From Lamellibrachia columna (lineage: Eukaryota > Annelida > Polychaeta > Sabellida > Siboglinidae): a stretch of DNA of 64,000 nucleotides. The stretch's first letter is position 1, and the number at the start of each line of letters is the position of its first letter. The notes under the pieces are model-generated. The model was not told the origin of the DNA. It saw nothing but the letters and a program-made list of their open reading frames with translations, and made no database searches. A program made the position numbers and the translations under genes. The stretch spans positions 10,179,693 to 10,243,692 of the forward strand of contig OY759265.1 in NCBI GenBank assembly GCA_963662155.1, written 5' to 3'. Shown piece after piece: positions 35,266 through 47,800 of this stretch.

Positions 35266-37584
35266 TCAGACCCGGGCTCCCACGAGCTGGTGTGACAGCC
35301 ACTCCAGGCCATCAAAGAGTCCAGCGCCAGTGGATGCGTCGCACGCCTGGATGTGCCAGCAGTGGTTGCAGCAGAGCTTGAACAAGTTGAACTGTTCCAC
35401 CATCTCCTCTAAACTTACGCACTCCGCCACGTCCTGAACAAGACAGGATACAGCAATGTCATAGCTAGCCAAAAGTCAGGAAAATAATTCATGTATAAAT
35501 CAAACAATGACACTCTGTGTTCTGTTATGTTCCTACAAACATAGTTATAAACTTCTAATTAGGAACATCCTGCAAACAAGCTATTAGTTATATTTAGGCA
35601 TATCCTGCAAATATATTTACATTCAGGTACTGGGTCTTTATTAGAGATATTTAATGCATCCTACAAAGCTATTCAACGGACACGCAACATTGGTGTTCTT
35701 TGGTGTCGGCCTTATGTGTGATCCCGCACGACGAGCATTAAGTAAGTAAGTAACAAAGCTATTCTAGCACATCCTACAAAACATATTGGACATCATGCAG
35801 ACAAACACAGCTACACTTGAGGGAGAAACGTCATAGTTCGAATATTGCAACTGCTTATCGAGGTTATGAAGTGGCATTGCAAAGTAGCATTTTGGAAAAC
35901 AGTTTCTGGGGGATATGATATAGGACACTGGCACGTTAAGGTTTATAAGAAAGTGTCGGTGTCGCATTGTCAGACAGAAAAGGGTAGGGAAACTTGTGTC
36001 CAGGTTGAAGACAAAACAAAAGACCAAGTTGGCAATATGAAGCATTTTCTCAGATGTTTGATGAGCATCATGCTTTGTCTTATTACACCTTTTAAGTAAC
36101 ACAGGTGAGTCTCGCTAGGCAATGGGACACACCTGTTTGTTGGCAAATATTAGCAGCGACGCTCCCTGCAACTCTTTCTCTTGTAGCAGTTTGGCGAGTT
36201 CGCTGAACGCCTCGTTCATTCGCTCTCGATCACTGCTGTCGACCACAAACACGAGTGCTGAAATTACAACAAAGAGGAGAACAATCAATGCAAAGATCAG
36301 AGTGACAATTAGACTTTAACAATGCCAATGGTTGGCTGGTCAACGAGGTAAATATGGTAGTGGCTGTACAAATGATAAAAACCAGAAGAATTTGCAAAAA
36401 TCAGTAGGTAAACAACTCTTAAGTTACAGATAAAATTAAGACAACACTGGATGCTGGACTGGATGATGTACCCCACACTGTGAGGGAAACAAGGAAGAGG
36501 GTTATAATACTTGTGTACCCCACATGGGTTGTACCTTGAGTGTTGAGGTAGTAGTGTTTCCACAGTGGTCGCAACTTCTGTTGGCCCCCAACGTCCCAGA
36601 ATGTGAACTTGAGATTTTTGAACTCGACTGTCTCCACGTTGAAGCCTGTTGTCATAATGATCAAACTTTTGTGGTCATGGAGCAAGAAAGGGTATTGAAG
36701 GTTTTAAACTCATCATTAGATACATAGGCTGAAAAATCATCACTGACATCATATTACAACATATAAGACATATGATATATATAGTATATGATATATAGTA
36801 TATGATATATATAGTATAGTGATAATCTGTGCCACATAAAAAGAGCTACATACAACTTATGATCACAGAGATTATGTAGAAAGGAAATGTAAAATACATA
36901 AAAATTGGCACATTTATTAGATGGTTTCATCAATATTTACTTACCATTACATCACATACAATGAATAATATAACAAGTAACATTTTAATTAGCATAATTA
37001 TTTCAAGGACATTTTCCGGTATAATGACTAAATAAAAAATAACTTCCATTTTTCCCACTTTCTGGCCTTACATTATTTTATCCATAAATAAAAAAAGACT
37101 ACTGGGCAAACAAAGATAGTTTTCTAACTGCTCAGTGGTTGCATGACCTCTTTGTAGATGTCAACAGCCTGAACACAAACAGTTATTCTCAGGCTAAGGC
37201 CAATTACAACAAATTTTACACTGTACACTGACAATGATGATGTAGTTTTCACAAAAGGCCCATACCACGCACACTGTGCATTATCCCGAACCAAGACCAT
37301 GCAAGTTTCCCCAATCCCTTGAGCCAACATACAGAATGGACAAAATACGGGAGGGAATGCATGTCATTTAATTCCTGTGAGTCATGTTTCATTCATATAT
37401 TCTTATGATATTCATTCACATGTATTTAGCGAACCACATTTCCATAATTTGTACCTATGGTGGGGATTGTTTCTATGAAGTCATTGAGCTTGAGACGAAA
37501 CAGGATGCTTGTCTTGCCAGAGTGGTCCAGCCCCAGAACAACAACTCTCATCTCCATTTTTGGTCCTATGTGTACTCGGTTATC
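35266..37584 (-). CDS. TRIM23: TRIM23 ARF GTPase domain (exons 7-10)
   Basis: Exon 7 (37584-37455): '[20 protein letters not shown]' then HSGKT, so the P-loop is GLDHSGKT (residues about 406-413). Exon 8 (36645-36535): '[20 protein letters not shown]' then QQKLRPLW; G3 is DVGGQ with Gln near residue 453. Exon 9 (36257-36133): '[20 protein letters not shown]' and 'LLIFANKQ'. Exon 10 (35433-35266) starts with the Asp that completes NKQD and ends '[14 protein letters not shown]' before TGA. The interswitch and G4 are intact, so GTP binding is expected. As part of a fusion the domain has no N-terminal myristoylation site. Confidence 0.97.
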
Positions 37585-40500
37585 CTGTGGATGGAGAGAT
37601 GGGATGAGAAGAGGAGAAAAGGTTTCAGCAGCATGCCCTGCAGTTGAGGGAAAACCTGGGAGAAAAAAATCAGGGAAAGTCATGGAATTTGAATTATCTT
37701 AGTGGAAAGTCAGAGAATTTTAATGTTTTGTCAAACACAACGAGCATTCTCCTGTCTACAACAATATCATGGAAATAATGTTTGAGTTCTGGCTCCGAAG
37801 GTTTTCTGCAAAATGATATTTTTTTTAAACCTTAATTTGAATTTGAGAAAAAAAATGTAAGACATTAATTATTTTAGTGTATAATTGTGATGCAGAACAT
37901 GTAAGTAATTGTGATGCAGGACATGCAAGTAAACTACGTGGTAATGGTGAATATATAAAACTAAACCTTGGGTAAAGTTACTGATGTGACCTATCATGTA
38001 GGAGATGTGACTGACCTTGGTGAAGGTGATAGGTATGTTTGGGTCTAACTGAAGTTGGTCTGGCAGCTCGGCAAAGTGCGTCTGTTGGGTCTGCACTGTC
38101 TCCGATAGCGTCTTTACTTCTGCCTTCGCAAGTAGCACCTTTGCATCATCCTAGGACCACACCACCGGGAGAAAGATGTTATTTTAGAATTTATTGCAAT
38201 AACTTTACCAAATTATTGCCTATATAGGGCCTAGACCTACTTTGGTGAAATAAACTTTAAGTCCTTTTAAAGATTTTTCTATGAAAACTCCCAGTTTTAA
38301 GACCTTTTCAAGGCCTTAAAAAGGCAAGATCCAATTTGGGATTCTGCACACTCCCTACCACAGACGGTTGTATTTGTGAGGTCCCACTCTACACTAAGTC
38401 AGGTTACTAATTCACTCTGACATGCCATACCTCCTGTAGCATCTTCTCGCACTGATGACATACGGTGGAGATCTGTGACAGGAGGACACCCATGTCCTCC
38501 TGTTGCTGCTTCAGCATACACAGTCTCTCCCGTATATGTGTGTCGACCACGGTGAGAGCTGACACCTCCTGCCGCTTCAACATCTCCTTCAGCTCAGCAA
38601 AGTACTGAGTCACTCGCACCCGAACCTGCTCCGCAGTGCCTTGAACCTGCATGTGTAATGCTGGGTTAATTTTTATTATCTCACTACAGTGAATCCCAAA
38701 CTGTTTTTATAAAATGTCTGAAATGTAAGGAGATCTCAAAAAATTTTAAAGTATGGCATGACACGAAATCTATGTCATTTAACCTCATAATCTATAAAAA
38801 ACTTTAAATTACTTTCCCTTGGGCAACAGGTGACAATGTCCTTGACCGTCAAGATGTAATCTTTACATACTGTTCACATTCAGTCATCATAATGCAAAGC
38901 TGGCTGCACTCAAAATCGGCACCCTTATAATTATGATCAGAAAATAAAACAACGTTTGGGGAAAAATACATTGATATACAATGCTAAATGGAACAGCTGT
39001 GTAGTGTTAACCATCGATATTTTGAGATCATTGCCTCACGTGATGGACATATCATATCATCAACATCCATAAAATCATGTTCCCCTCTACAAATAAACAT
39101 TATATTTGCCATTCGATCATATTTTAACAAATGCTGTTCAAAGAAATTAACAATCAAGAAGTGACAATATTTATCATTTATACTATGTATAAATATATAT
39201 ATAACAGGTTTCTACGGTCAAAAAGCGAGATCCACCTCGACAGTGTGCTGGTGTCCGTCAGGTGACTGCACAAGCTGTGTGCCTCCCTCCGTCTGCTGCA
39301 CCACTACGGACAGCTTCCTCTCCATTGTCATCACTTCCTCTGCAAAGCTACGGATGTGCCGCATTGCACTCGTGATGGATGATCTCACATTGGCTGCCTC
39401 CGTCTCGAGGAGAGCGTGCTGCAGCAGGAAACATGCCTTACAATGGTGTGTTTGGGTGCGTGCGTGTTGATTTCAACACTACAATACTATGACGCACATT
39501 CTGATGCAAATTTTACTACATGCCACAAAATTAAATCCAGTTCATATGCTTCAGAAGTTGCTGAATATTGTGGGGGCCGAGGTTGCATGGTTTTTCAGCG
39601 AGGATATTAGAGGGCCAATATATACTTAACCCATAAAAAATATTCAGGTTCCAATGCCTATGCAGTTAATTAAAAACAAATTTTCATTGCACATTTCACA
39701 GATATGAAAGATACCATAATTGTGACCATCAATTGATGTAATTGTAATTATAATCGCAAATGTCCCAGTAGAGTAACTGCAATCAAGAATTTATAAATTA
39801 ACCCAATCTTCCACGTAAACCACCAACTTGTCGCAGCATGCCACACCTTGTGTTGGACGTGTCGCCCATAGTCCTTACAGATGTAGCACATTAGTGGCGC
39901 CCCCTGGCACTCATCCTCGAGACATGCAAATTCAACAAGGTGCATGGGATGACGTGTGCACTTCGGGTATTCCTGTGGCTTCTCCGACAGTGGCACGCGC
40001 TTGTGTTTCGCAAGCGTCCGTGTTGAATGTGTCATCGTTGAGCACTCGAGACACAAGTGTGTTCCGCACGTGACGCAGTATAGTACTGCTGTATGCTGCT
40101 CATTTTCATCACATGCAATATTCAGCTGCAACAAAACCAGTTGATCTGAACTGAAATCTGTTGGTATTTCTAGGTAAGCACAGTCCAAAAATAGTCAAAT
40201 TGTGGTATATTTTGAACACAATCATTTGTGACCAAAAGGAATATAAAAGTAAGATTAAATATGGTTGAAATTGGTGGATGTGCAAGTGGTAAATTGAAAA
40301 TAGTTTCCATAACAAAGAAACATTGAACTAGAAACTCTTGTTCAGAAACACTATTTTTGAAACTATTTATATATCTTTATTACTATAACAAATATGTTTA
40401 AAACAAAATTTACAAATATCTTTATCTCAGAAGGGTGGGTTACACATACATGAATAATCATTGATTGGACTCTCAGCCAATGGTTTCCTTGTCCACTTGT

Positions 40501-43500
40501 TTTAATTTGGATGGCAATCTTATTCTATCTGATTAAATGTTGTAAAATGTTGTACAGCACTGTACAACATTGTAAAACGAAAAACACTGTAAAAAGGGTA
40601 AAATGTTGTAAAAAGTTGTACATTTTGTAGAATGTTGTAAAATGTTGTAAATGTTTTATTTTCCAAGAAACTGGAAAGTCAATCCATTCAAAGTTATTAT
40701 ATCCTTTAACATATTGTTAACTGAATGAACCAACCTTTTTCTGGCTGGCTACCGATGTGTCGTCCCAGTCTATGGAGAGTTGTCGGAACGGATACTGCAA
40801 CTTTTCAAGCAGTTCAATGAGAGCGAAGTTCTTCTTCAGTCCCCACACCCCCATGTCGTTGATGGGGGTCGGCTGGCGATCAAAGGGACACAGCAGGGTG
40901 TCAGTATGGGTGGGTAGCCGCGTGAGACATTGGTGACACACGGTGTGGCCACAGTGTAGCAGACGTGGCACCTTCTCTCCCTGCAGGTGATACCTGTCAT
41001 TGCATACTCGGCACTCCACCTGAAATGTAGGGTGAAACCCTCAGTATTGCTAAAGGTAAATTTTTTCTAATTTCAGTTCCAGTAAGCTCATTACATGACT
41101 CTGACCAGAACTACCTTGATTTTTGTTGATTAAATACTATTACTATCCCACGTGGAACACTCTTGAGAGATTTAGTTAATTTTGTTGGAAGAAAATGATT
41201 TCAACTCCTAGAAATGAAAGTTTACATTTATCCCACTCAGCTACAATCAAAACATGACATGGACAAACATGACATACCTATGAACACAATCAATCTCCAG
41301 GTTTATGTTGTATTCAAGTGATGATTAAACGTAAAATAATACTCTCACTGTGTTTTTTTCACTCTTAGAAGCAACTCTACTTTTTAAAACATGACAGCAT
41401 CTGTCCACAAAGTTAGGAATGTGAGTTATATAATTTGTGGATACGCCTAATTTCAGTTGAACTATATTTTTTACTGAATACAGTTACAGTTTTGGACTAA
41501 AGCAGAGTTTCTATTTTTCAACCCCTATGTCACAAAATGTATCCTATTAGAGATCAATGACAATGTAAAAAGGTCTATCTGGTAGGCAGTGCGTATCTTG
41601 GTCAGAAATAACTGAAAACACTTAAATAAGTAAAGGATGGAATATATCCAGGTAAACATTGGACGCTAGCAGAGGAGATCGTACCAACCATATAACCAGG
41701 AAGAGGAACAGAACATGTAAGCCAATGTGGTGGAACAAAACAATATACAAACTGCGAAAGAAACGCCTGAAATTATGGAACAGATATAAAGAGAGTACAT
41801 TGCATGAGGACTACAAAGGATACAACTGCCAGAGAAAAACAACGAGAAATTAGGAAATCCAAAAGACGCCCAGAGAAACGTCATACAATATCCAGGAAGA
41901 CAGAAAGGGATTCTTCAAATATGCACGTAGCAAAATGAAAGTGAAAGAAGGAGAGGGACCCATTGCAGATGCAAATGGTGATCTAATTCATAATGACAGT
42001 CTAACTGCACACAGATTTATTGATTAATTTGCATCTGTATTCACCGAGGAAGACTTGGAGGACGTGCCAAATGTGCAGAGCATGTATAATGGTGAACCAG
42101 AAGAAATGTTAAATGATATACAGGGCTGGGTCCAATTACACAAAATTATTACAATTACAATTACATTATTTTTTTATTTCAATTACAATTACAATTAGTC
42201 ATATATATTTTTAATCCATTACAATTACAATTACACTGTTTCAATTTCAATTACAATTACATTATGTGGAACCAAATATATTCAGCATTTGTTAATTATG
42301 TATTTCTGCACGTTTTGCTGAATTTCAATATTTTGTAAACAACTGATAAATTAATATAACGGTACTGTTTGCACATTTTGTTGAATTGTGACTTTGAATA
42401 AAATAATAGCTAAATAAAAAGATAGCCGTTTAAAACGTATTTTTATTATATAAGAATACAATGCAGTATCCAGACATAATCCTACAGGACATATTCCTTA
42501 CAGACAAAATCACACAATATGAAAAGTGAATAAAATCCCACAGGACAAAATCCCACAGGCCGTAATACAATATTTATTTGTAGTTCTTCTCTAAGCCTCC
42601 TTTCTAGTTTTGTAGACATTTATCCGTGTGCATTTCTCTTTGGAAAATACTAATAATAGGGTATGATGTGTTTACTTTGAGGTTGTAGCTCCTGCTCTAA
42701 GCTAATTGGTCTGCCCTTTGCTTTGTGTGAGTTGGGAATGGGGAGAGAGGCCATATAAACGGTCTTTGCCACCTGACCTGTCTCCAATCCACCACAACAC
42801 AAGGGGTGTAATTGGCTTGCTAACTCTGCAATGTTTAAATTTTGCTGTAATCAATTACAATTACATAATTGGACCCAGCCCTACATAGAAATCAATGAAA
42901 CTAAGGTAATAAAAAAACTTACATCACTAAACCCCACCAAAGCACCAGGAGATGATGGAATAGTACCAATAGTATTGAAGAAAGCAACAGAAAAATTAAC
43001 ATCTCCAATAACAAAATTATACAGATCAATGGAAAAAAGTTAGATCCCAGAGGACTGGATATTCTGGCCAATATTCAAGAAAGATAAAAAAGCAAAGTAG
43101 AAAACTACCGCCCAGTAAGTCTGACATCACAGCTAAGCAAAGTACAGGAATCAATTATGAAAAATTAAATCACATCACACCTAAGGAAGCACAACCTAAT
43201 CAGAGACTCTCAACATGGTTTTATGCCAAAGAGATCATGCCTTACAAACCGACTGCTTTACCTGGAAGAAATCACAGCACAACTTGACAAGGGCCTTCCT
43301 GTAGATATAATATATATGGATTTTGCTAAGGCCTTCGATAAGGTGCTTGCTTGAGAAGTTAAAGGCACATGGCATTGGGCCAAAACTCATCAAATGGATA
43401 GAAGCTTGGTTATGCAACAGGAAACAGAGAGTGGTTCTGAAAGGCAAACAGTCATCATGGAAAGATGTCCTCAGTGGGGTACCACAGGGGTCGGTACTTG

Positions 43501-44404
43501 GAGTGATTCTGTTTGTGATCTTCATCAATGAAATAGATGTGAATATAATCAGCACTTTGTCCAAGTTTGCAGTTGACCAATTCAAAGACGCAGTTGACCC
43601 AATGTTCAGTAATAGAGGGGGCTCTACAATATATCATAAAAGATACCTGCCCCAAATCCTAATTTATGGTGAGTTTACAGTGAGCATCAGACTGATATGG
43701 TGTTTGACTCAAGACTCAGTGCCAGCGGCACAGACTGCTCTCCAGTAATTCTAGTTCTAATCGTGGTATGACATAGGAAGCCAATTTTGGCTATAGTCTA
43801 CGTCGGGATGGGTGCGCATGAAGTTTACTGGCTATATAGGCTGCAGGAGAGGCGGTTGAATTAATTTATTGTTCCAGCTCACACTTGAGCATCAGTGAGT
43901 GTGTTCCATTGAACTATTGTCTTTACAAAAAAGAAATTTCTGAATTGGTCTGTGCACTACAAAGCACCTAGGCCAGGGCTGGAGCTGTTGTTTGAAGTCT
44001 TTCAACGACAACGATGTTAACAGTCATATAATCTGTAAAAAGTTTTGGCTTCACTCGTAGACAACCAAAAACACTGTAGATTGGATTAATGCAGAGGAAA
44101 ATACAATAGTCCTTAAATTATCATTCTTCTCCACCAGAGACGCAATCAGAACAGGTATTAAAAAAAATAAGAGTAGTGGGATAGAAAAACGTTCCCAATA
44201 CATGGTGGCGCCACCATCACTGAAAGGTGAATGAATGAAAGTCGTCCCTGCAGCCAGGAATTTGACAGGTGCGTGGAGTATTTACAATACATAATATAAC
44301 ATAGTACCATGAAACATCAACGTAACGGCTTTACTTACAATATCGAAATCGTTATTCGTGTACAAAAACGATAAATTAGTTACACTAGAAGTGCCGGATG
44401 CCAT
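35266..44404 (-). CDS. TRIM23: TRIM23: RING E3 ubiquitin ligase with ARF GTPase domain, complete
   Basis: Exons on the minus strand: 44404-44339, 41019-40735, 40125-39847, 39418-39236, 38646-38431, 38150-38016, 37584-37455, 36645-36535, 36257-36133, 35433-35266 (stop TGA). All have AG/GT ends and matching phases; 1698 nt, 565 residues (human about 574). Order: RING (residues about 25-70), two B-boxes (about 120-210), coiled coil (about 215-375), ARF-like GTPase (about 395-565). TRIM23 (ARD1) joins ubiquitin ligase activity to an ARF switch and acts at Golgi/lysosomal membranes, in autophagy and innate signalling in vertebrates. The first exon encodes '[20 protein letters not shown]'; this ATG is the only one in frame and it faces TRAPPC13. 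Intron 1 (3.3 kb) holds a dead LINE and a MITE. Confidence 0.97.
35663..35764 (+). mobile_element. Truncated SINE-like insertion with perfect 12-bp target duplication
   Basis: acaaagctattc occurs at 35663-35674 and again at 35753-35764. Between them are 78 bp ending in an (aagt)n tail (cattaagtaagtaagta). This is the shape of a LINE-mobilised short element cut at its 5' end. It lies in TRIM23 intron 9 (35434-36132). Confidence 0.75.
36770..36822. repeat. Tandem tatatgatatatag microsatellite
   Basis: Repeated atatatagtatatgat units in TRIM23 intron 7. Confidence 0.8.
38016..38646 (-). CDS. TRIM23: TRIM23 coiled-coil exons 5-6
   Basis: Exon 38646-38431 reads '[20 protein letters not shown]', '[20 protein letters not shown]', with a heptad-like helical pattern. 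Exon 38150-38016 reads '[20 protein letters not shown]', ending '[10 protein letters not shown]'. Both align closely with human TRIM23 from memory and keep phase 0. In TRIM proteins this region dimerises; in TRIM23 it has also been described as GAP-like toward its own ARF domain. Confidence 0.95.
39236..41019 (-). CDS. TRIM23: TRIM23 RING, B-boxes and start of coiled coil (exons 2-4)
   Basis: Exon 2 has the RING: '[20 protein letters not shown]', then '[14 protein letters not shown]' and 'LLCPFDRQ', that is C-x2-C, C-x-H-x2-C-x2-C and C-x2-D as in human TRIM23. It then keeps '[19 protein letters not shown]'. Exon 3 has B-box 1 ('[20 protein letters not shown]', '[20 protein letters not shown]') and B-box 2 ('[20 protein letters not shown]', '[15 protein letters not shown]'). 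Exon 4 starts the helical region ('[20 protein letters not shown]'). Confidence 0.97.
40460..40672. repeat. Interspersed repeat piece followed by TGTTGTAAAA-type tandem and palindrome
   Basis: 40465-40535 (ttggactctcagccaatggt, ..ccttgtccac.., ..ggatggcaatctt) resembles 45397-45475 in the same orientation. It is followed by aatgttgtacag-ca-ctgtacaacatt (40546-40571, perfect 12-bp arms) and several tgttgtaaaa units. TRIM23 intron 2. Confidence 0.6.
41650..43660 (+). mobile_element. Dead non-LTR retrotransposon (LINE ORF2 fragment), interrupted by a MITE
   Basis: Plus-strand pieces in several frames: '[20 protein letters not shown]' (41720), '[20 protein letters not shown]' then a stop (41970), '[20 protein letters not shown]' (42910), '[13 protein letters not shown]' (43310), '[20 protein letters not shown]' and '[20 protein letters not shown]' (43365-43530). 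These are RT finger, palm A and palm B motifs of CR1/L2-like elements. The catalytic [FY]ADD box is mutated (KFAVDQ), and there are stops and shifts. It lies antisense in TRIM23 intron 1. Confidence 0.9.
42121..42883. mobile_element. hAT-like MITE nested in the LINE, 763 bp
   Basis: Starts cagggctgggtccaattac and ends aattggacccagccct followed by a. The ends are inverted over about 17 bp. Both subterminal regions are packed with attacaattac repeats. The LINE protein resumes across it ('EEMLND-I' before, 'EINETKV' after), so it inserted into the LINE. The target duplication is too decayed to read. Confidence 0.85.
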
Positions 44405-44827
44405 GACACTGTATTGACATCTTCTGCAGGGATGATGAGATTTAAGTATGATTGGTATTTACGGTTTTTCGTATTTCTGAAGATGCTTCATTACAATTTA
44501 TGAAAACGTCATATACTTATTACACAACATATATCATAATATTTTATAAGTAGTTTTTGTCGTCAAAAATACATTTGTATACGTATTTTACTGAAATGTT
44601 TTCCCCTTTCGAAATAATTATGTATGCACATTATGTAATAACAGGGCATTAAAAATAAGATGATTTATGTATATTTTGTACCTATTACATATGTGTGTGT
44701 GTTTGTAAATGTTTCAGACAATTACAACATTTCTCGAATTCTGCGTATTGTGGAAGGCTATTTGTCATGGAGATAATATTTAGTAGCACAGCGATGAAAG
44801 TATTTACTGCGAGTCTATAATTACAAT
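44405..44827. promoter_or_regulatory. Bidirectional promoter region between TRIM23 and TRAPPC13
   Basis: 423 bp separate the two divergent start codons and must hold both 5' UTRs and both promoters. The interval is AT-rich, without a CpG-island look and without an obvious well-placed TATA box. The divergent arrangement itself is the evidence. I cannot place transcription starts from sequence alone. Confidence 0.7.
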
Positions 44828-47800
44828 ATGGAGGCCGGACGAGAAAAGGAACATTTGTTGACTTTAAGAGGTGAACACGTCTTAAATAACGACCAAAAAT
44901 TTAACTTGACACACACATTCAATTTATGTGTGAACTGAATGATATGTCACGTTTTGGCCACGCCTCCTAGCCTTGGTCTTGGACAGGGTCATACTGATGC
45001 CTTGATGCAGAACTTTTCATCGACCGTACTTGCTTGCTCTGGCTGCTGGTTCTCTCAAGTAGAGAGAAATGGTTAATCCATTTGTACTATGCGGGCCGGA
45101 CCTCATGGGGCTGGGACAAATAGAACAGCCTGGAAAGGCTGTGGGGTGCGGTGGTAGAACGTCAGGATTTCGGTCGAAGGGCCCGGGATTCGAAACCACC
45201 TCCGCATTTCGAAGCTTGGGCAGTTTCGTTTACCCCACTTTGACTTTGCCTGTGTCTTTCTGCTCAAAAGACCGAATACACAAATAGAATAGATCCAAAT
45301 AGTAATACTGCTGGTAAACGTTGGAAGTAGTGCCATAATAATAACAAAGTGGCTAGCGCTCCAGACCCGTAAGCACAACTGTACAGCTATTTGGACTCTC
45401 GATAAGCCAATGGCTTCCTTGTCCACATGCCATCGGGGCCTTTGGCTTGGATGGCAACTCTTGTTAAATCTATTGGTCCGGCACTCTTTCCGCTTTGTGT
45501 GTGCACTTATAGTCAGCAACATATAATGTGCACATGCAGACGGTCAACAAATCATTAATAAACCAGGTGCTAAGCACCAGAATATTATCTGATACGCTCA
45601 AATTTGACAATGTAATTATACATCATTATTTGAAAAGTATGGCTAGGATAAGTCTCTTCTCTTCTTCAATGAGCTCAAAAGTATTAGAGACATCTTTAGT
45701 TTAGGCAGGTACTTCATACTTCGATGACTGACAATGAGTATGGTTTTATATATAACTGCACTTGAACGTATATATAATTGACAACAATGATGTTTTAATA
45801 TAGCAATACACATAAGCCTCGACCTTTCGAAGACCAAGACATAGGCCTTACGTGAGATGTGCGGCAGTTAGTGTTGCAATGTTTTAGTGCCGGACCTATT
45901 CTAGCATGGCTGATTCATACATTGTCTGGCAGTGACGGAACTGTAGCTGCTGCTGTTTTTACCGGCAGGTTCTCATTGTGCATGCGCACATGAAGTGCCG
46001 GACCAATAGCCTTTTAGCACTACGTCCGGAACCAGACTTTTGGCAACAGCCTAATAATAATTAAGTGATAGATTTTGTTCTGAAAAATTTTACAACTACC
46101 ACATGGACTCTTCCCCTAACATTGCTGTGTGATTGAATCATCCACAAATTTATGCACAATGCAAAAAATGTGTGATTTTGTCCAACATTCTCATTTTGGG
46201 TGCCAACATTTTTTAAGTGTGGAAAAAATGTACCTGGTATACCCACAATGGCATTGTCCTCCCTAGATAATGCATAAATTATTGTATAAAATATATACAT
46301 GTTAAATGACAGCATTATGGAAGTAGGATTTTGGATTTAATACCAGTCATTTATTTCTTTGGCGATTCTGTTTGTCTTGCAGTGATGCGGCTGACGAAGC
46401 CGTCACTGATGATGGCACAGCCAATCCTGTGCAGCCCCCAGGATCTGCCCCAGGAGACTTTCTCAGAGACACTGCAGAAAGATCTGGCAGTGGTGAAGGG
46501 ACTCGAACAGTTTGCACTTGGGGAACTACTCACCCTACCCCAAAACTTTGGGTGAGATTTTTTATTCTGATCATTTATATTTCCCTTTCTATACATTTAA
46601 CCATTCTGTAAGCCAATGATGTTACTACGGTTCCTCCCAATTTCATGCTCATTGCAGAAGGCCCACTCATGTGGGTTTGCTTTCAGGAAGGATTCCATAA
46701 AGATGCATATTAGATTTACAAACTTTCTGTACTATAAAAATTTGTGTTCAAGAAATTCTTTGGAGTAACTCCAATGTCACCCGAGCTATATTGGTGAATA
46801 CTGCAGTAAATACAGTCGCACCTCGTTATTACGTGCCCGGTTATTACGTGGATTCAGATATTACGCGGTCGGTCGTGGACCCCGATTTTCTGCCGCCAGG
46901 GGAAATGCCAAATGGGCCTGCTTAGTTAGACCTACTTAGAATTGCTTTGACAATGATCAATAAACATTAGGCGAACAATGTAAATGAACGAGTATCAACG
47001 TGTTGTTTGTTTTATGCTGCAGTCGCTGGCTTCGCTTGGGCGGTTTGTAAGTTGCAATCGAGATTCACAAATATTGGTCCAGTACATCATCGTAGTATTC
47101 AGTTAAAGAATCAACAGGGTATGACATGTAAAAATAATACACGTTGATGCTAGTATACTCGTTTAATAAATTCCATAAACAGCATATTGGCGTATAAGAC
47201 ACACAGGTTTGACAGCGTTCTTGGGCTTGGTGCAGCCGGCAGTGATCACTGTTGTTTATTAGCTCCCTGGTGGCAGAAATGAGGACACCTAACGCGCCTC
47301 GCATACAGTGCGGTCCGAAATCGTGGACCCCGACCACCACATTATAACGAGGCTCGACTATATACAGAACCTGACTTTATAATCACTTTGCTATGCAATT
47401 TTGTTACGTAATTGTTCATTAAATTGCAAACTGAGTATTTTTATATAAGTTTCTATGTACTTACCTACCCATTCACTGTATAGTTTGCATTCTATTGTAT
47501 AAAATATCCAGACTGTTTAAATTTATGTTATATTAAGATTTGAATAGCACAAATTACTCTGTTAGTTTTTTCGCAATTCATACTTGTCTGTGTTTTTTTT
47601 TGCTATGTAACATTACATTCTTATAGCAGTAACCTGTGGGTAAATTTACACCATGTGATGAATACGTTTGAATAAAAGTAACTACAGAGACACTGGTGAT
47701 GAAAGATCTCTATGACATCGAAATCTTCTTCAGGAACATATTTCTTGGTGAGACGTTCTCAAGTTACATCAGCGTGCACAACGACAGCACACATATGTGT

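Noticed and set aside
45150..45200. Functional tRNA gene
   Set aside because: The A- and B-box-like motifs exist, but no cloverleaf with matched acceptor stem can be drawn, and the following sequence recurs elsewhere, as in a SINE.
45103..45522. 139-codon minus ORF and other ORFs over the SINE-like region
   Set aside because: They cover a tRNA-derived SINE and an interspersed repeat. No protein similarity.
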